Part shown: piece by piece, positions 52,918-61,665 of the stretch
How the letters are laid out: each line of letters starts with the position of its first letter
Position numbering within the stretch: the first letter of the stretch is position 1
Source of the DNA: Paenibacillus sp. FSL W8-0426
GTDB lineage: Bacteria > Bacillota > Bacilli > Paenibacillales > Paenibacillaceae
Direction of reading: 5' to 3'
Length of the DNA: 64,000 nt
NCBI RefSeq assembly: GCF_037969725.1
Contig: NZ_CP150203.1
Coordinates: forward strand, 4,542,001-4,606,000
The notes under the pieces: model-generated
Seen by the model: only the letters and a program-made list of their open reading frames with translations
What the model was told of the DNA's origin: nothing
Databases searched by the model: none
Translations under genes and position numbers: made by a program

Positions 52918-55761
52918 TTATGCCGAAATTTTTGTACTTTTCGGTACGATGCGGCCCGGAGGGCCCATACGGCGGCGGTTGCGGCGACCGCCCCATACGC
53001 TTCCCGCACCCATGACAAACGTGGGGATCCCTGCGGCTACGATCGAGATCGCCCATTCGCGCAGGCCGAGCGGAACCGTCTTGAAGATCGGCTGCAATGG
53101 TGGAGCGTACATGACGACCAGCATCAGAACGACCGATGAAATAACCGCCAGCACGAGGTATTTGTTCTGCAGCGGGTTCCGGTGGAAAATAGAACGGGAG
53201 CTGCGGCAATCGAATACGTGAATGAGCTGAGCCAGAACCAATGTGGCAAACGCCACGGATTGGGCTTTGATCAGCTGGCCGGGATCATTCGGCGCTGCCT
53301 TCAGCGTCAGCCAGAACGCGCCCAACGTACATATGCCGATCAATACCCCTCGGCTGATGATTTTCCACCCGAGCCTGCGGGCAAAAATATTTTCTTTGGC
53401 CCCGCGCGGCTTGTGTTCCATCAAATCCTTTTCCGGTTGGTCGACTCCAAGCGCCATTGCCGGCAATCCGTCCGTAACCAGATTCACCCACAAAATTTGA
53501 ATAGGCACGAGCGGCAGCGGCAATCCCATCATCATGGCGAAGAACATCGTCAGGATTTCTCCCACGTTTGAAGCGAGTAAATATCGGATGAACTTGCGAA
53601 TGTTCTCGTAAATATTGCGTCCTTCTTCGATGGCAGCGACGATCGTCGAGAAATTGTCATCGCTCAAAATCAGCGCGGAGGCTTCTTTGGTAACGTCGGT
53701 ACCCGTGATGCCCATCGAAATGCCGATATCCGCCGCTTTGATGGCCGGAGCATCGTTGACTCCGTCCCCCGTCATAGCAACGACGTGTCCCTTGCGTTGG
53801 AACGCCTTGACGATGCGCAGCTTATGTTCCGGGGATACCCGCGAGAAGACATAAGCGTTCTCCACTTGTTTATCCAGCTGTTCGTCCGTCATGCCGTCCA
53901 GCTGCTGCCCGCTCAAGGAACTGCCTCCGCGCGGGAGGATGCCGAGCTGATGTGCAATCGCCTCGGCTGTCGTGCCATGATCCCCTGTAATCATGACGGT
54001 ACGGATGCCGGCACGGCGGCACGTGGCGATCGCATCCCGCACTTCCCGGCGCGGAGGGTCGATCATGCCTGCCAGGCCAACGAAGACAAGCTGGTTCTCG
54101 GCGGCTTGCTCATCTTCGACTCTCTCGTCAGGTCGGACCTCCCTGAAGGCCATGCCCAGTACGCGCAAGGCGGAAGCGGCCATATTTTCGTTGGCTGCCA
54201 TTACCTTTTGGCGCAATGTGCCCGTGAAAGGCACCACTTGACCTTCCCATAAAATGTAGTTGCACTGTCCAATGAGCAAATCGGGGGCTCCTTTGGTATA
54301 TACCATCCGGCCGCCCTGATGATGAACGAGAACGGACATGCGTTTTCGCTCGGAATCGAACGGGAATTCCACTTGACGAGCGTACAGATCTTTCAGGCTG
54401 GCGGGAGAAAGTCCCATTTTCGTGGCCAGCGTCACTAGCGCGCCCTCGGTTGGATCACCTTTCAATTCCCAAATGATGTTATTCTCGCCGTGCTCGACGT
54501 CGCTGCTTCCCTTTTTGGCATCCTTCTTGGCGTCTTTGCCTTTCTTTTTGTTTCGCTGATCTGCATCGCTGACCGGTGAAATGCTGGCATTGTTGCACAG
54601 CGCGCTGATTTGCAGCAATCGGCGCAGCGTCTGATCGCTCTTCAATTCCAACGTCCGTCCATTCTCCAGCATCTGCCCCTCTGGAGCGTATCCGTCCCCG
54701 GTTACCTTGATGCTGCGGCCTTCCACCCACACGTCCGTTACCGTCATTTTGTTCTGGGTCAGCGTGCCGGTCTTGTCCGAGCAAATGACCGAAGCACAGC
54801 CCAGCGTTTCAACGGAAGGCAGCTTGCGGACGATCGCTTTCCGTTTGATCATGCGCTGTACGCCGAGCGCAAGGGCAATTGTGACGATGGCTGGCAGCCC
54901 TTCGGGAATTGCGGCCACGGCGAGGCTGACCCCGGCCAGGAACATGCCCACCGCAGGCTGTCCATGCAGGATGCCTGCTACGACAACCATCACGGTTAAC
55001 GCCAGGGCAACCATGATCAAAATTTTGCCCAATTGCTCCAGACGGTGCTGCAGCGGCGTTTCCTGTTCTTCGGTATTTTGGATCAGGTCGGCAATTTTGC
55101 CCATTTCGGTATCCATGCCGGTACGAATGACAATCCCTTTTCCCGTACCCCGGGTTACCATGGTACCCATAAAGCCGATGTTTTTCTGGTCCCCGAGCGG
55201 CACTGCCGCATCCGGGATCGGGTTGCAGTGTTTGCTGACCGGCACCGATTCACCCGTAAGGGCGGATTCCTCGACGTCCAGGCTGTTCGTTTCGAACCAA
55301 CGCACGTCGGCCGGGACGCGGTCCCCGCTTTCCACAAACACGATATCGCCCGGCACCAACAGCTTGGCTGCCAGATGAACCTCTTTTCCCGATCGCCATA
55401 CCTTGGCCGCAGGAGCGGACAGCTGTTTCAAGGCCCGCAGCGAACGTTCGGCCCGAAATTCCTGCACGAAGCCCAGAATGGCGTTAAGCACAATGATGGC
55501 CACGATCGTGATCGCATCCAAATACTCTCCCAGCAACCCGGATACCAGCGTTGCCCCCATCAGCACCAGTACCATGAAATCCTTGAACTGGTTCAGCAGC
55601 AGCGTGATCGGGGATATGCGTTTTCCTTCGCTCAGCTCGTTAGAACCTGCTGTTTTCCTTTTCTCCGCCGCAGCTTCATCCGTTAAACCAACCTCCGGAC
55701 TGACGCCAAGCATTTGCTGGAGCTCCTCAACCCTCAGTTGATGCCAATTGGTCTGTTCCAT
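52918..55761 (-). CDS. Ca2+-translocating P-type ATPase (YloB-like, SERCA type)
   Basis: About 947 residues with the type IIA pump layout. It has an actuator TGES loop ([12 protein letters not shown]), phosphorylated Asp in [12 protein letters not shown], nucleotide-binding KGAPDLL, hinge [12 protein letters not shown] and about ten membrane helices with PEGLPAIV in M4 and [13 protein letters not shown] in M6. It exports Ca2+ using ATP, as YloB does in B. subtilis spores. A lysine-rich insertion ([16 protein letters not shown], about residues 415-435) in the nucleotide-binding domain is unusual. I chose the ATG at 55761, which has GGGAGGG upstream. Gene order next to rqcH (yloA) is conserved. 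Confidence 0.93.
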   Translation of the reverse strand: MEQTNWHQLRVEELQQMLGVSPEVGLTDEAAAEKRKTAGSNELSEGKRISPITLLLNQFKDFMVLVLMGATLVSGLLGEYLDAITIVAIIVLNAILGFVQEFRAERSLRALKQLSAPAAKVWRSGKEVHLAAKLLVPGDIVFVESGDRVPADVRWFETNSLDVEESALTGESVPVSKHCNPIPDAAVPLGDQKNIGFMGTMVTRGTGKGIVIRTGMDTEMGKIADLIQNTEEQETPLQHRLEQLGKILIMVALALTVMVVVAGILHGQPAVGMFLAGVSLAVAAIPEGLPAIVTIALALGVQRMIKRKAIVRKLPSVETLGCASVICSDKTGTLTQNKMTVTDVWVEGRSIKVTGDGYAPEGQMLENGRTLELKSDQTLRRLLQISALCNNASISPVSDADQRNKKKGKDAKKDAKKGSSDVEHGENNIIWELKGDPTEGALVTLATKMGLSPASLKDLYARQVEFPFDSERKRMSVLVHHQGGRMVYTKGAPDLLIGQCNYILWEGQVVPFTGTLRQKVMAANENMAASALRVLGMAFREVRPDERVEDEQAAENQLVFVGLAGMIDPPRREVRDAIATCRRAGIRTVMITGDHGTTAEAIAHQLGILPRGGSSLSGQQLDGMTDEQLDKQVENAYVFSRVSPEHKLRIVKAFQRKGHVVAMTGDGVNDAPAIKAADIGISMGITGTDVTKEASALILSDDNFSTIVAAIEEGRNIYENIRKFIRYLLASNVGEILTMFFAMMMGLPLPLVPIQILWVNLVTDGLPAMALGVDQPEKDLMEHKPRGAKENIFARRLGWKIISRGVLIGICTLGAFWLTLKAAPNDPGQLIKAQSVAFATLVLAQLIHVFDCRSSRSIFHRNPLQNKYLVLAVISSVVLMLVVMYAPPLQPIFKTVPLGLREWAISIVAAGIPTFVMGAGSVWGGRRNRRRMGPPGRIVPKSTKISA

Positions 55762-56123
55762 GCTTCCAGATTCCCTCCCAATCTGTTTTCCCGTGCGAGA
55801 CGTTCGGTCATGCTGCGCCGACACATGGCGTACAGGTTGTACGCCCTGCCGGACAAACTGCCTGCTCTATATCTATTCGGACAGGACCCCAATTATCACC
55901 CGGAAGGCGAATCCTTTCCCTGATGCCCGGAATAAGCTAAAATAAAAGTCTGAGGAAAACCCGTGACGGTTGCCGTGATTCCGTTTCGCCACCAGGCCGC
56001 CCGGGCAAAGCAGATTGAACACTTTTTTACATATCCGCAAATGCTAACGTGTTCAAGGAACGATCCACAGATTACCGACAGAGCATTTCACGAAATGCTT
56101 GCATAGAGAGGAAGTTGAAAAAC
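55762..56123. other. Divergent intergenic region between ATPase and rqcH
   Basis: About 360 bp carrying the promoters of both genes. A short plus-strand frame (from about 55811 to 55923, MAYRLYALPDKLPALYLFG) looks protein-like but has no ribosome site. No riboswitch or terminator was recognised. Confidence 0.35.
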
Positions 56124-57875
56124 ATGGCATTGGACGGCATCGTTACACGCGCCATCGTACATGAACTCCAGGGCTGCAAAGGCGGCCGCATCAGCAAAAT
56201 CCATCAGCCGAACGATCATGACGTGGTCCTGACCTTACGGGCGCAGCGAGGAAACAGCAGGCTGCTTGTCTCGGCAAGCCCGACCTACCCGCGCGTGCAT
56301 TTTACCGAAAAAACGTTTATCAACCCCGCCGAAGCACCGATGTTCTGCATGTTGCTGCGGAAACATTGCGAAGGCGGCATTATCGAGGACATTCGTCAAG
56401 TCGGCATGGAACGCATCATTCACATCGACGTGCGTCAGCGCGACGAACTCGGAGATGTCTCGAGCAAACGCATCGTCATCGAACTGATGGGACGCCACAG
56501 CAATATTGTGCTGCTCGATCCGGCTACCGGAACGATTCTGGACGGCATTCATCATGTTACCCCTTCCATCAGCAGCTACCGGGTCATCATGCCCGGATTT
56601 TCCTACACTGCGCCGCCGGAGCAGCACAAACTGAACCCGCTTGAAGCCACACGGGAACAATTTGCGTTCAGCTTGCAGTCTTCCGAAGAGGAAGCCGCCC
56701 GCTGGTTCGTCGGTTCGTTCAGTGGGCTTAGTCCCCTCGTCGCCGGAGAAATCACATATCGCGCGTTCGGGACAGACGGGGAGACGTCGAATGGAACGAA
56801 AGATACGGAGCAATTATGGAATGCATTTCGTTCCGTCATGGACGATGTGCAGGAAAACCGATACACGCCGATGACGGGGGCCAATGCCAAAGGAAAATTT
56901 GTCTTCTCCGCCATCTCGCTGCATGGGATTCAAGATTCCGTCAAAACCTATGACACCATCAGCCAATGCATGGAAGATTTTTACGGCGACAAAGCCGAAC
57001 GGGACAGCGTCAAGCAAAAGGTCAGCGACCTGTTGCGTTTTATTCAGAACGAGCGGAGCAAAAACGTCAAAAAACTCGACAACCTGCACAAGGATTTGCT
57101 TGAAGCCGACGACGCGGACAAATACAGGATATGGGGCGAGCTGCTGTTTGCCTCCTTGCACCAGATCAACAAAGGCGACACCCAGGCCGAGCTCGTGAAC
57201 TTCTATGACGAGGACCAGGCGACCGTCACCATTCCGCTGGACCCGCTGCTGACGCCGTCGGACAATGCCCAGCGTTACTTCAAGCGTTACAACAAATACA
57301 AAAACAGCCTGGCGGTCATTCATGAACAACTCGGCAAGACGAAGGAAGAAATCGTCTATATGGACAACCTGCTGCAGCAGCTTTCCAGCGCATCCATGAG
57401 CGATATCGAGGAAATTCGCGACGAGCTGGTACAGCAGGGTTACCTGCGCGACCGGGCCAAAAAAGGCAAAAAGAAAAAGAAGAACGATCGCCCTACCGTG
57501 CATCAGTTTACTTCCTCGGAAGGCATCGACATTCTGGTCGGCAAAAACAATCTGCAGAACGAATACGTGACGAACCGCTTGGCTTCCGCCAACGACACGT
57601 GGCTGCATACCAAGGACATTCCCGGCTCTCACGTCGTCATTCGCAGCCAGGAATTCGGCGATGCCACGCTGGAAGAGGCGGCCCAGCTGGCCGCATATTT
57701 CAGTCAAGCCAAGGAATCCAGCAGCGTGCCCGTCGACTACACATACATCCGCCATGTTCGCAAGCCGAACGGGGCTAAACCGGGTTTCGTCATTTACGAT
57801 AATCAGAAAACGCTGTTTGTTACACCGAACGAAGAGTTGATTAAAAGCCTGCCTTCTACCGTCAAGAACGGTTAA
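56124..57875 (+). CDS. rqcH: Rqc2 homolog RqcH (NFACT protein, YloA)
   Basis: A 583-residue protein. The NFACT-N part starts MALDGIVTRAIVHELQG and includes GGRISKIHQPNDHDVVLTLRA, PPMFCMLLRKH-like APMFCMLLRKHCEGG and ELMGRHSNIVLLD. A helix-hairpin-helix and a long coiled coil (about 290-420) follow. A basic stretch (KKGKKKKKNDR) leads to the NFACT-R part with ILVGKNNLQNEYVTNRLAS and DTWLHTKDIPGSHVVIRS. RqcH recruits tRNA-Ala to stalled 50S subunits for alanine tailing and degradation of the nascent chain. The ATG at 56124 follows GAGAGGAAG. A bidirectional terminator follows. Confidence 0.95.
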   Translation: MALDGIVTRAIVHELQGCKGGRISKIHQPNDHDVVLTLRAQRGNSRLLVSASPTYPRVHFTEKTFINPAEAPMFCMLLRKHCEGGIIEDIRQVGMERIIHIDVRQRDELGDVSSKRIVIELMGRHSNIVLLDPATGTILDGIHHVTPSISSYRVIMPGFSYTAPPEQHKLNPLEATREQFAFSLQSSEEEAARWFVGSFSGLSPLVAGEITYRAFGTDGETSNGTKDTEQLWNAFRSVMDDVQENRYTPMTGANAKGKFVFSAISLHGIQDSVKTYDTISQCMEDFYGDKAERDSVKQKVSDLLRFIQNERSKNVKKLDNLHKDLLEADDADKYRIWGELLFASLHQINKGDTQAELVNFYDEDQATVTIPLDPLLTPSDNAQRYFKRYNKYKNSLAVIHEQLGKTKEEIVYMDNLLQQLSSASMSDIEEIRDELVQQGYLRDRAKKGKKKKKNDRPTVHQFTSSEGIDILVGKNNLQNEYVTNRLASANDTWLHTKDIPGSHVVIRSQEFGDATLEEAAQLAAYFSQAKESSSVPVDYTYIRHVRKPNGAKPGFVIYDNQKTLFVTPNEELIKSLPSTVKNG

Positions 57876-57918
57876 AGGTGTTGCTCCCCCATTTATGTAC
57901 CGATGATGCATACGCATT

Positions 57919-57963
57919 AAAAAATCCCGCAAGCAGCCTTGTTTGACTGCTCGCGGGATTTTT
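57919..57963. terminator. Bidirectional terminator between rqcH and the PHP gene
   Basis: AAAATCCCGC and GCGGGATTTT with an inner GCAG/CTGC extension form a strong stem between convergent genes, with T-runs on both strands. Confidence 0.92.
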
Positions 57964-58032
57964 ATGTCGTTTCATGCCAAAACAAGGCTCTGCTTATGTG
58001 TCATGGTTAACTGTGGAGACATACATTGGCGC

Positions 58033-58908
58033 CTAGCTAACGCCTGTTTCATTTCGCTCTGCTGCAGCCTTCAGCTTGGCGAGCACATCGGCAGAGACCG
58101 TCCGGCTTCCCAAATCGCCATGAAAAACAACCCCTTGCCGCTCACCATGATAATCCGACCCTCCCGTCTCGATCAGGTCAAACTCGCCGGCGAACTGCGC
58201 GTACCTGCGTTCTTCCTCTGGCCCATGGTCGGAATGAAAGACCTCGATGCCATCAGGCTTGGCCTGGTGCAATATATCCCTAACCAGATCATCATCGCCG
58301 TACAGGCCCGGATGTGCGATCACCGCCGCACCGCCCGCTTCCCTAATCCACTGGCATGCATCTTGCGGCGTTACCCGGGGTACCGATACGAAGCCCGGCT
58401 TGCCTTCAGCCAAATATTGATCGAACGCGTCTTTCATGTTGGCAGCGTATCCTTTGCGTACCAACACGTCAGCCATGTGCGGTCTGCCGATGCTTTCGTC
58501 GGGCTGAAGCGGCCGTCCAAGTGCATCGATGACTTCTTGCCATGTGATATCCAGCCCCAGTTCCCGTAATTTCGCGATGATTTTATGGTTGCGCTGGTCT
58601 CTTGCCTCCCGCAGGCCGCGAAGTCTCTCCAAAAACCGAACATCGTTCGGGTCCATGTAATAACCGAGTACGTGAATGTCCTTGCCGCCGGCACGGGTAC
58701 TGATTTCCACCCCAGGCACGACGTCGATCCCTTCTTCCAATCCTGCTTGAACCGCTTCGGCAATGCCCGCTACCGTATCATGATCCGTAATCGCTACCGC
58801 AGCGAGTCCCTTCCGCTTGGCCAACTTCACGTTCTCCGCAGGCGGCTGCATGCCGTCCGAGGCTTGCGTATGGGTATGCAGGTCGCATTGTCCATTCAGT
58901 GGTTTCAT
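58033..58908 (-). CDS. PHP-domain phosphoesterase (YciV/TrpH-like)
   Basis: About 291 residues. Metal-binding PHP motifs: CDLHTHTQASDGM at the start, VAITDHDTVAG, PGVEISTRAGGKDIHVLGYY, VIAHPGLYGDDDLV and ETGGSDYHGERQ near the end. The YciV/RNase AM branch hydrolyses 3',5'-nucleoside bisphosphates and short RNA 5' ends. I chose the ATG at 58908 (AAGGAG upstream). Its leader consists of a fragment of the MITE-like repeat, which separates it from the LysR gene. Confidence 0.9.
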   Translation of the reverse strand: MKPLNGQCDLHTHTQASDGMQPPAENVKLAKRKGLAAVAITDHDTVAGIAEAVQAGLEEGIDVVPGVEISTRAGGKDIHVLGYYMDPNDVRFLERLRGLREARDQRNHKIIAKLRELGLDITWQEVIDALGRPLQPDESIGRPHMADVLVRKGYAANMKDAFDQYLAEGKPGFVSVPRVTPQDACQWIREAGGAAVIAHPGLYGDDDLVRDILHQAKPDGIEVFHSDHGPEEERRYAQFAGEFDLIETGGSDYHGERQGVVFHGDLGSRTVSADVLAKLKAAAERNETGVS

Positions 58909-58930
58909 CCTTAACATCTCCTTTATCATC

Positions 58931-58992
58931 TATATAAACCGCACTAAACAATCACACAAGGCACTGCGAGTGCAGTACCATCTTCCGATCGC
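58931..58992 (-). mobile_element. MITE-like repeat remnant (distal end)
   Basis: A 62-bp remnant: TATATAAACCGC (58931-58942) is an intact outer end, followed inward by ACTGC/GCAGT pairing and CCATCTTCCGATCGCTT, the conserved distal block. It abuts the LysR stop codon at 58993 and forms the DNA immediately upstream of the PHP gene. Confidence 0.6.
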
Positions 58993-59895
58993 TTATTTAT
59001 CCGTCCCCTGCTCCTGGTGGCGAAGATAATTGAGGAAAGCTATTGCCGGCAGCGGCGGGAGTGATGACTTCAAATGAATGGCGTAGAACTGGCGCTTGAA
59101 CTCCAGTCCGCGAATATCCACGATCCGCACCAGCCCCAGAGCGAGTTCATGCTGCACCGATGAGGGGGACAGCATCGTGATGCCCACGCCCGCCTCGACT
59201 GCGGATTTTACGGCTCCCGTGCTGCCAAGCTCCATCACAACATGAATATGCCGGGCATCAATATCTCGTTTTAGCAGCTCATCCTCCATGACTTGGCGGG
59301 TTCCCGACCCTTTCTCACGAAGAACAAACGGATAAGTCAACACTTCCTCAAGCTCGACTTCTCCACGATCAAGGGCGTGTCCTGCCGGGACTACCAGCTT
59401 CAGTTCATCCTGCATAACCGTCTCCACGACCATGTCAGGGTGCTGTACGGGTGCCTCGATCAGCCCCAGATCAAGTTGATGTTTCAGGATATCCTCCATA
59501 ATTTGTGCAGTATTCATGACCTTCATCACGATCGAAGTATCGGGATATTTTTTGGCAAAGGGTCCTAACATCCGGGGCAATACGTATTCGCCGATGGTGA
59601 GGCTTGCTCCCAGCTGCAGCCTGCCTTGAAGTTTCTCGGTAAAGGCGGACATCGCTTCGTCCGTCTGCCGCACCAGCTCAACGCTTCGTTTCGCATAGGG
59701 CAGTAAAGTCAGCCCCGCTTCGGACAGCTCCAATTTTTTGGTGGAACGATGCAGCAGCTTGATACCGAAATAGTCCTCCAGCGACTGGATCTGCATCGTT
59801 ACCGCAGGCTGGGTCATATGAAGCGCTTGGGCTGCAGCCGAAAAGCTACCCCTCTCTGCCACCGTATAAAAGATATGTAATTGATGAAAATTCAT
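58993..59895 (-). CDS. LysR-type transcriptional regulator
   Basis: A 300-residue regulator. The N-terminal winged helix-turn-helix reads FYTVAERGSFSAAAQALHMTQPAVTMQIQSLEDYFG. The co-inducer domain (about 90-300) includes GASLTIGEYVLPRML, LDLGLIEAPV and VAKSAVEAGVGITML-like VKSAVEAGVGITMLSPSS. The general type resembles CysL/YwfK regulators, but the target is not evident and no divergent gene is adjacent. I chose the ATG at 59895, behind AGAGGGG. The stop codon lies at the border of the repeat remnant, so the C-terminus may have been trimmed. Confidence 0.9.
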   Translation of the reverse strand: MNFHQLHIFYTVAERGSFSAAAQALHMTQPAVTMQIQSLEDYFGIKLLHRSTKKLELSEAGLTLLPYAKRSVELVRQTDEAMSAFTEKLQGRLQLGASLTIGEYVLPRMLGPFAKKYPDTSIVMKVMNTAQIMEDILKHQLDLGLIEAPVQHPDMVVETVMQDELKLVVPAGHALDRGEVELEEVLTYPFVLREKGSGTRQVMEDELLKRDIDARHIHVVMELGSTGAVKSAVEAGVGITMLSPSSVQHELALGLVRIVDIRGLEFKRQFYAIHLKSSLPPLPAIAFLNYLRHQEQGTDK

Positions 59896-59952
59896 GGCTT
59901 CGCCCCTCTTCTTTACACTCTCTCCATTGTAGCCCATTTCTTCGATTCCAAC

Positions 59953-59980
59953 AAAAAAAGCATGCAGCTTGTCTGCATGC
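59953..59980 (-). terminator. Terminator of the unknown gene at 60 kb
   Basis: GCATGCAG and CTGCATGC form a perfect stem with a 5-nt loop. On the minus strand it is followed by seven T residues. Confidence 0.88.
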
Positions 59981-60034
59981 GATGTAGCCTAATGCTATGA
60001 TGGTATACGTTCGGGATAAGGTTACTCCTAATCG

Positions 60035-60472
60035 TTACTTGTGCTTGCGGCTGTTTTTCACCAGCGTCATCCTTCTGGAATGTCTCAGCCAGGAATAATA
60101 CGATTTCAAATCGCGAAGCTCGATCGTCTCCGACATCCGTCCGAGAAACGTTACGATGATCATTTTGTGCAGCGGATTGCCGGCAATATCGTATTCCCCT
60201 TCAAGCTCGGAAAATTCAGCAACCACTACCAAATCGTCATCAATCAGGTATACATCCTGCTCATTGCGGTAATATGGCGTAATACGGTCTTGCTTCAGGC
60301 ACTCCCATAACCATGTCGCAATATGGTCATCGTCATTATGTTTCGGCTCGATCCGGTCCGTGTACCGAATCTTGGCATGGTGGGTAATAACGATGTCGGC
60401 CACTTTTTTGTCTCCAAGAGCCACAAAGAAGGGCTCGTACGTGCTCCAACGTTGCATCACCTTATCACGCAT
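60035..60472 (-). CDS. Protein of unknown function
   Basis: A 145-residue soluble protein with many charged residues. Blocks such as ADIVITHHAKIRYTDRIEP, YLIDDDLVVVAEF and MIIVTFLGRM suggest an alpha/beta fold, with a basic C-terminal tail (LRHSRRMTLVKNSRKHK) that could bind nucleic acid. I do not recognise the family. The ATG at 60472 has GGAGAG eight bases upstream; the GTG three codons earlier is too close to it. It is a single-gene unit with its own terminator. Confidence 0.7.
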   Translation of the reverse strand: MRDKVMQRWSTYEPFFVALGDKKVADIVITHHAKIRYTDRIEPKHNDDDHIATWLWECLKQDRITPYYRNEQDVYLIDDDLVVVAEFSELEGEYDIAGNPLHKMIIVTFLGRMSETIELRDLKSYYSWLRHSRRMTLVKNSRKHK

Positions 60473-60598
60473 GGGAATCACTCTCCACCAGATAGGACTT
60501 TCTATCTATTTGTTAACCAATATATTACAACATAAGTCCCGCAACCTCAAGGCATATGTTTCATTTTTTTCACAAAACAAGCTTGCTGCATAATGGAA

Positions 60599-60625
60599 CA
60601 AAAGAGCGGCCCCGAAAGGCCCCTC
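60599..60625 (-). terminator. Likely terminator after ylbG
   Basis: GAG-GGCC/GGCC-CTC pairing with one mismatch is followed by TTTT on the minus strand, about 60 nt after ylbG. The structure is weaker than the others. Confidence 0.45.
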
Positions 60626-60684
60626 CATAAAGACGTTTTCCTGCATCGGCCATGGGCTTCGACGCTCAGGCGCGACAGCGCAGG

Positions 60685-60951
60685 TCACAATCCGTAATAA
60701 CTCGTTTTATCTGCCGTTTTGCTTGCATACTCCGTCTTGATTTCGTTCCGGTAGGAACGCTCGATTTTGCGCACATAGGAAAGGCGCTTCACGTTTTTCA
60801 TCGTATCGTCGGCCCGATCGGCATTCACGTACATGACCACATAATGCATGCGGCGGGATATGTAGTGAACGGTGCCATATTTATCGAGATTGCGGGCAGC
60901 TTTTAAATCGCTGACCCAAATAATGAATCCTGTTCTTTCGGCAAACATCAT
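60685..60951 (-). CDS. ylbG: YlbG family protein (UPF0298)
   Basis: An 88-residue protein. FAERTGFIIWVSDLKAARNL, YGTVHYISRRMHYVVMYV and KRLSYVRKIERSYRNEIKTE match the UPF0298/YlbG family of Bacillales. Its function is not established; in B. subtilis it also lies directly after ylbF. The start is one of two adjacent ATG codons (60951 or 60948) with a GGCGGGA site. The longer frame upstream overlaps ylbF and is not likely coding. Confidence 0.88.
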   Translation of the reverse strand: MMFAERTGFIIWVSDLKAARNLDKYGTVHYISRRMHYVVMYVNADRADDTMKNVKRLSYVRKIERSYRNEIKTEYASKTADKTSYYGL

Positions 60952-61040
60952 CTTTCCCGCCTTTCTAAAATGGAGGCCGGACGCTGCATCGGGTCCGGCC
61001 TGTCTGATATTATCGTTCCCTTCTCCGTGCCAGCGCCGGC

Positions 61041-61481
61041 TCAGCCGCCACAGCCGCATTTACCCCCGCTGCCGCAGCCGCCTTTGGGGTTCGGATCATT
61101 GCTTGGAACCTTGATGCTGGAGGATACCGCAAAAGCAATCGTCTCCGACATTTGGTGCAGCATGTCATCAAGCCGGCTCTCCGCTTGTTTGAAACGAACC
61201 ACTGCTTCGAACTGCTCCAATTCCATCTCCACGTCGCGAACCTGATCTTTGGCCGCATGGTAATCCGGATGAAAATGCCCAAAACGCTGCGTTTCCTCGA
61301 AAAGCTGCTTTTTGCTTTCCAGTTTGCGGATCCCCGCCTGGATGTCGGGATTCGTATCAACTTGCTGCTTCCAATATAAATAATCCGATACTTCGGCAGA
61401 TTGATTGATCATGTCGGCCAATTCATATGCGCCCGTCAACACTTGGGCCATATCGACCGTGTTTATTTCCGCTACGCTCAT
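61041..61481 (-). CDS. ylbF: YlbF family regulator (Y-complex component) with cysteine-rich tail
   Basis: A 146-residue helical protein. ELADMINQSAEVSDYLYWK, IRKLESKKQLFEETQRFGHFHPDY and the long helix following match the Com_YlbF domain. YlbF, YmcA and YaaT form the Y-complex, which influences RNase Y processing and developmental decisions (competence, sporulation, biofilm) and can carry Fe-S clusters. Here the C-terminus ends GGCGSGGKCGCGG, adding three closely spaced cysteines as a possible cluster or metal site. It is co-oriented with ylbG. The start at 61481 has no strong GGAGG. Confidence 0.9.
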   Translation of the reverse strand: MSVAEINTVDMAQVLTGAYELADMINQSAEVSDYLYWKQQVDTNPDIQAGIRKLESKKQLFEETQRFGHFHPDYHAAKDQVRDVEMELEQFEAVVRFKQAESRLDDMLHQMSETIAFAVSSSIKVPSNDPNPKGGCGSGGKCGCGG

Positions 61482-61578
61482 GAAATCATCCCTATCTATA
61501 TATAAAGTTCTACGTAACGTAGACTACTTTATCATAGCATATCCCTGATGGGTTAAGAAGAGTTTTTCCTGCATTTAG

Positions 61579-61603
61579 AAAACAGGGCGCAACAACGACG
61601 CCC
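61579..61603 (-). terminator. Possible terminator after the XPB-associated gene
   Basis: GGGCG and CGCCC are separated by about 9 nt, with TGTTTTC following on the minus strand. It is short and only moderately convincing. Confidence 0.4.
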
Positions 61604-61665
61604 AAATCGAAAACACCGCATGGGAAGCATGGACGCAGCTCATTTTCACCATTCGATGCGGGGAA

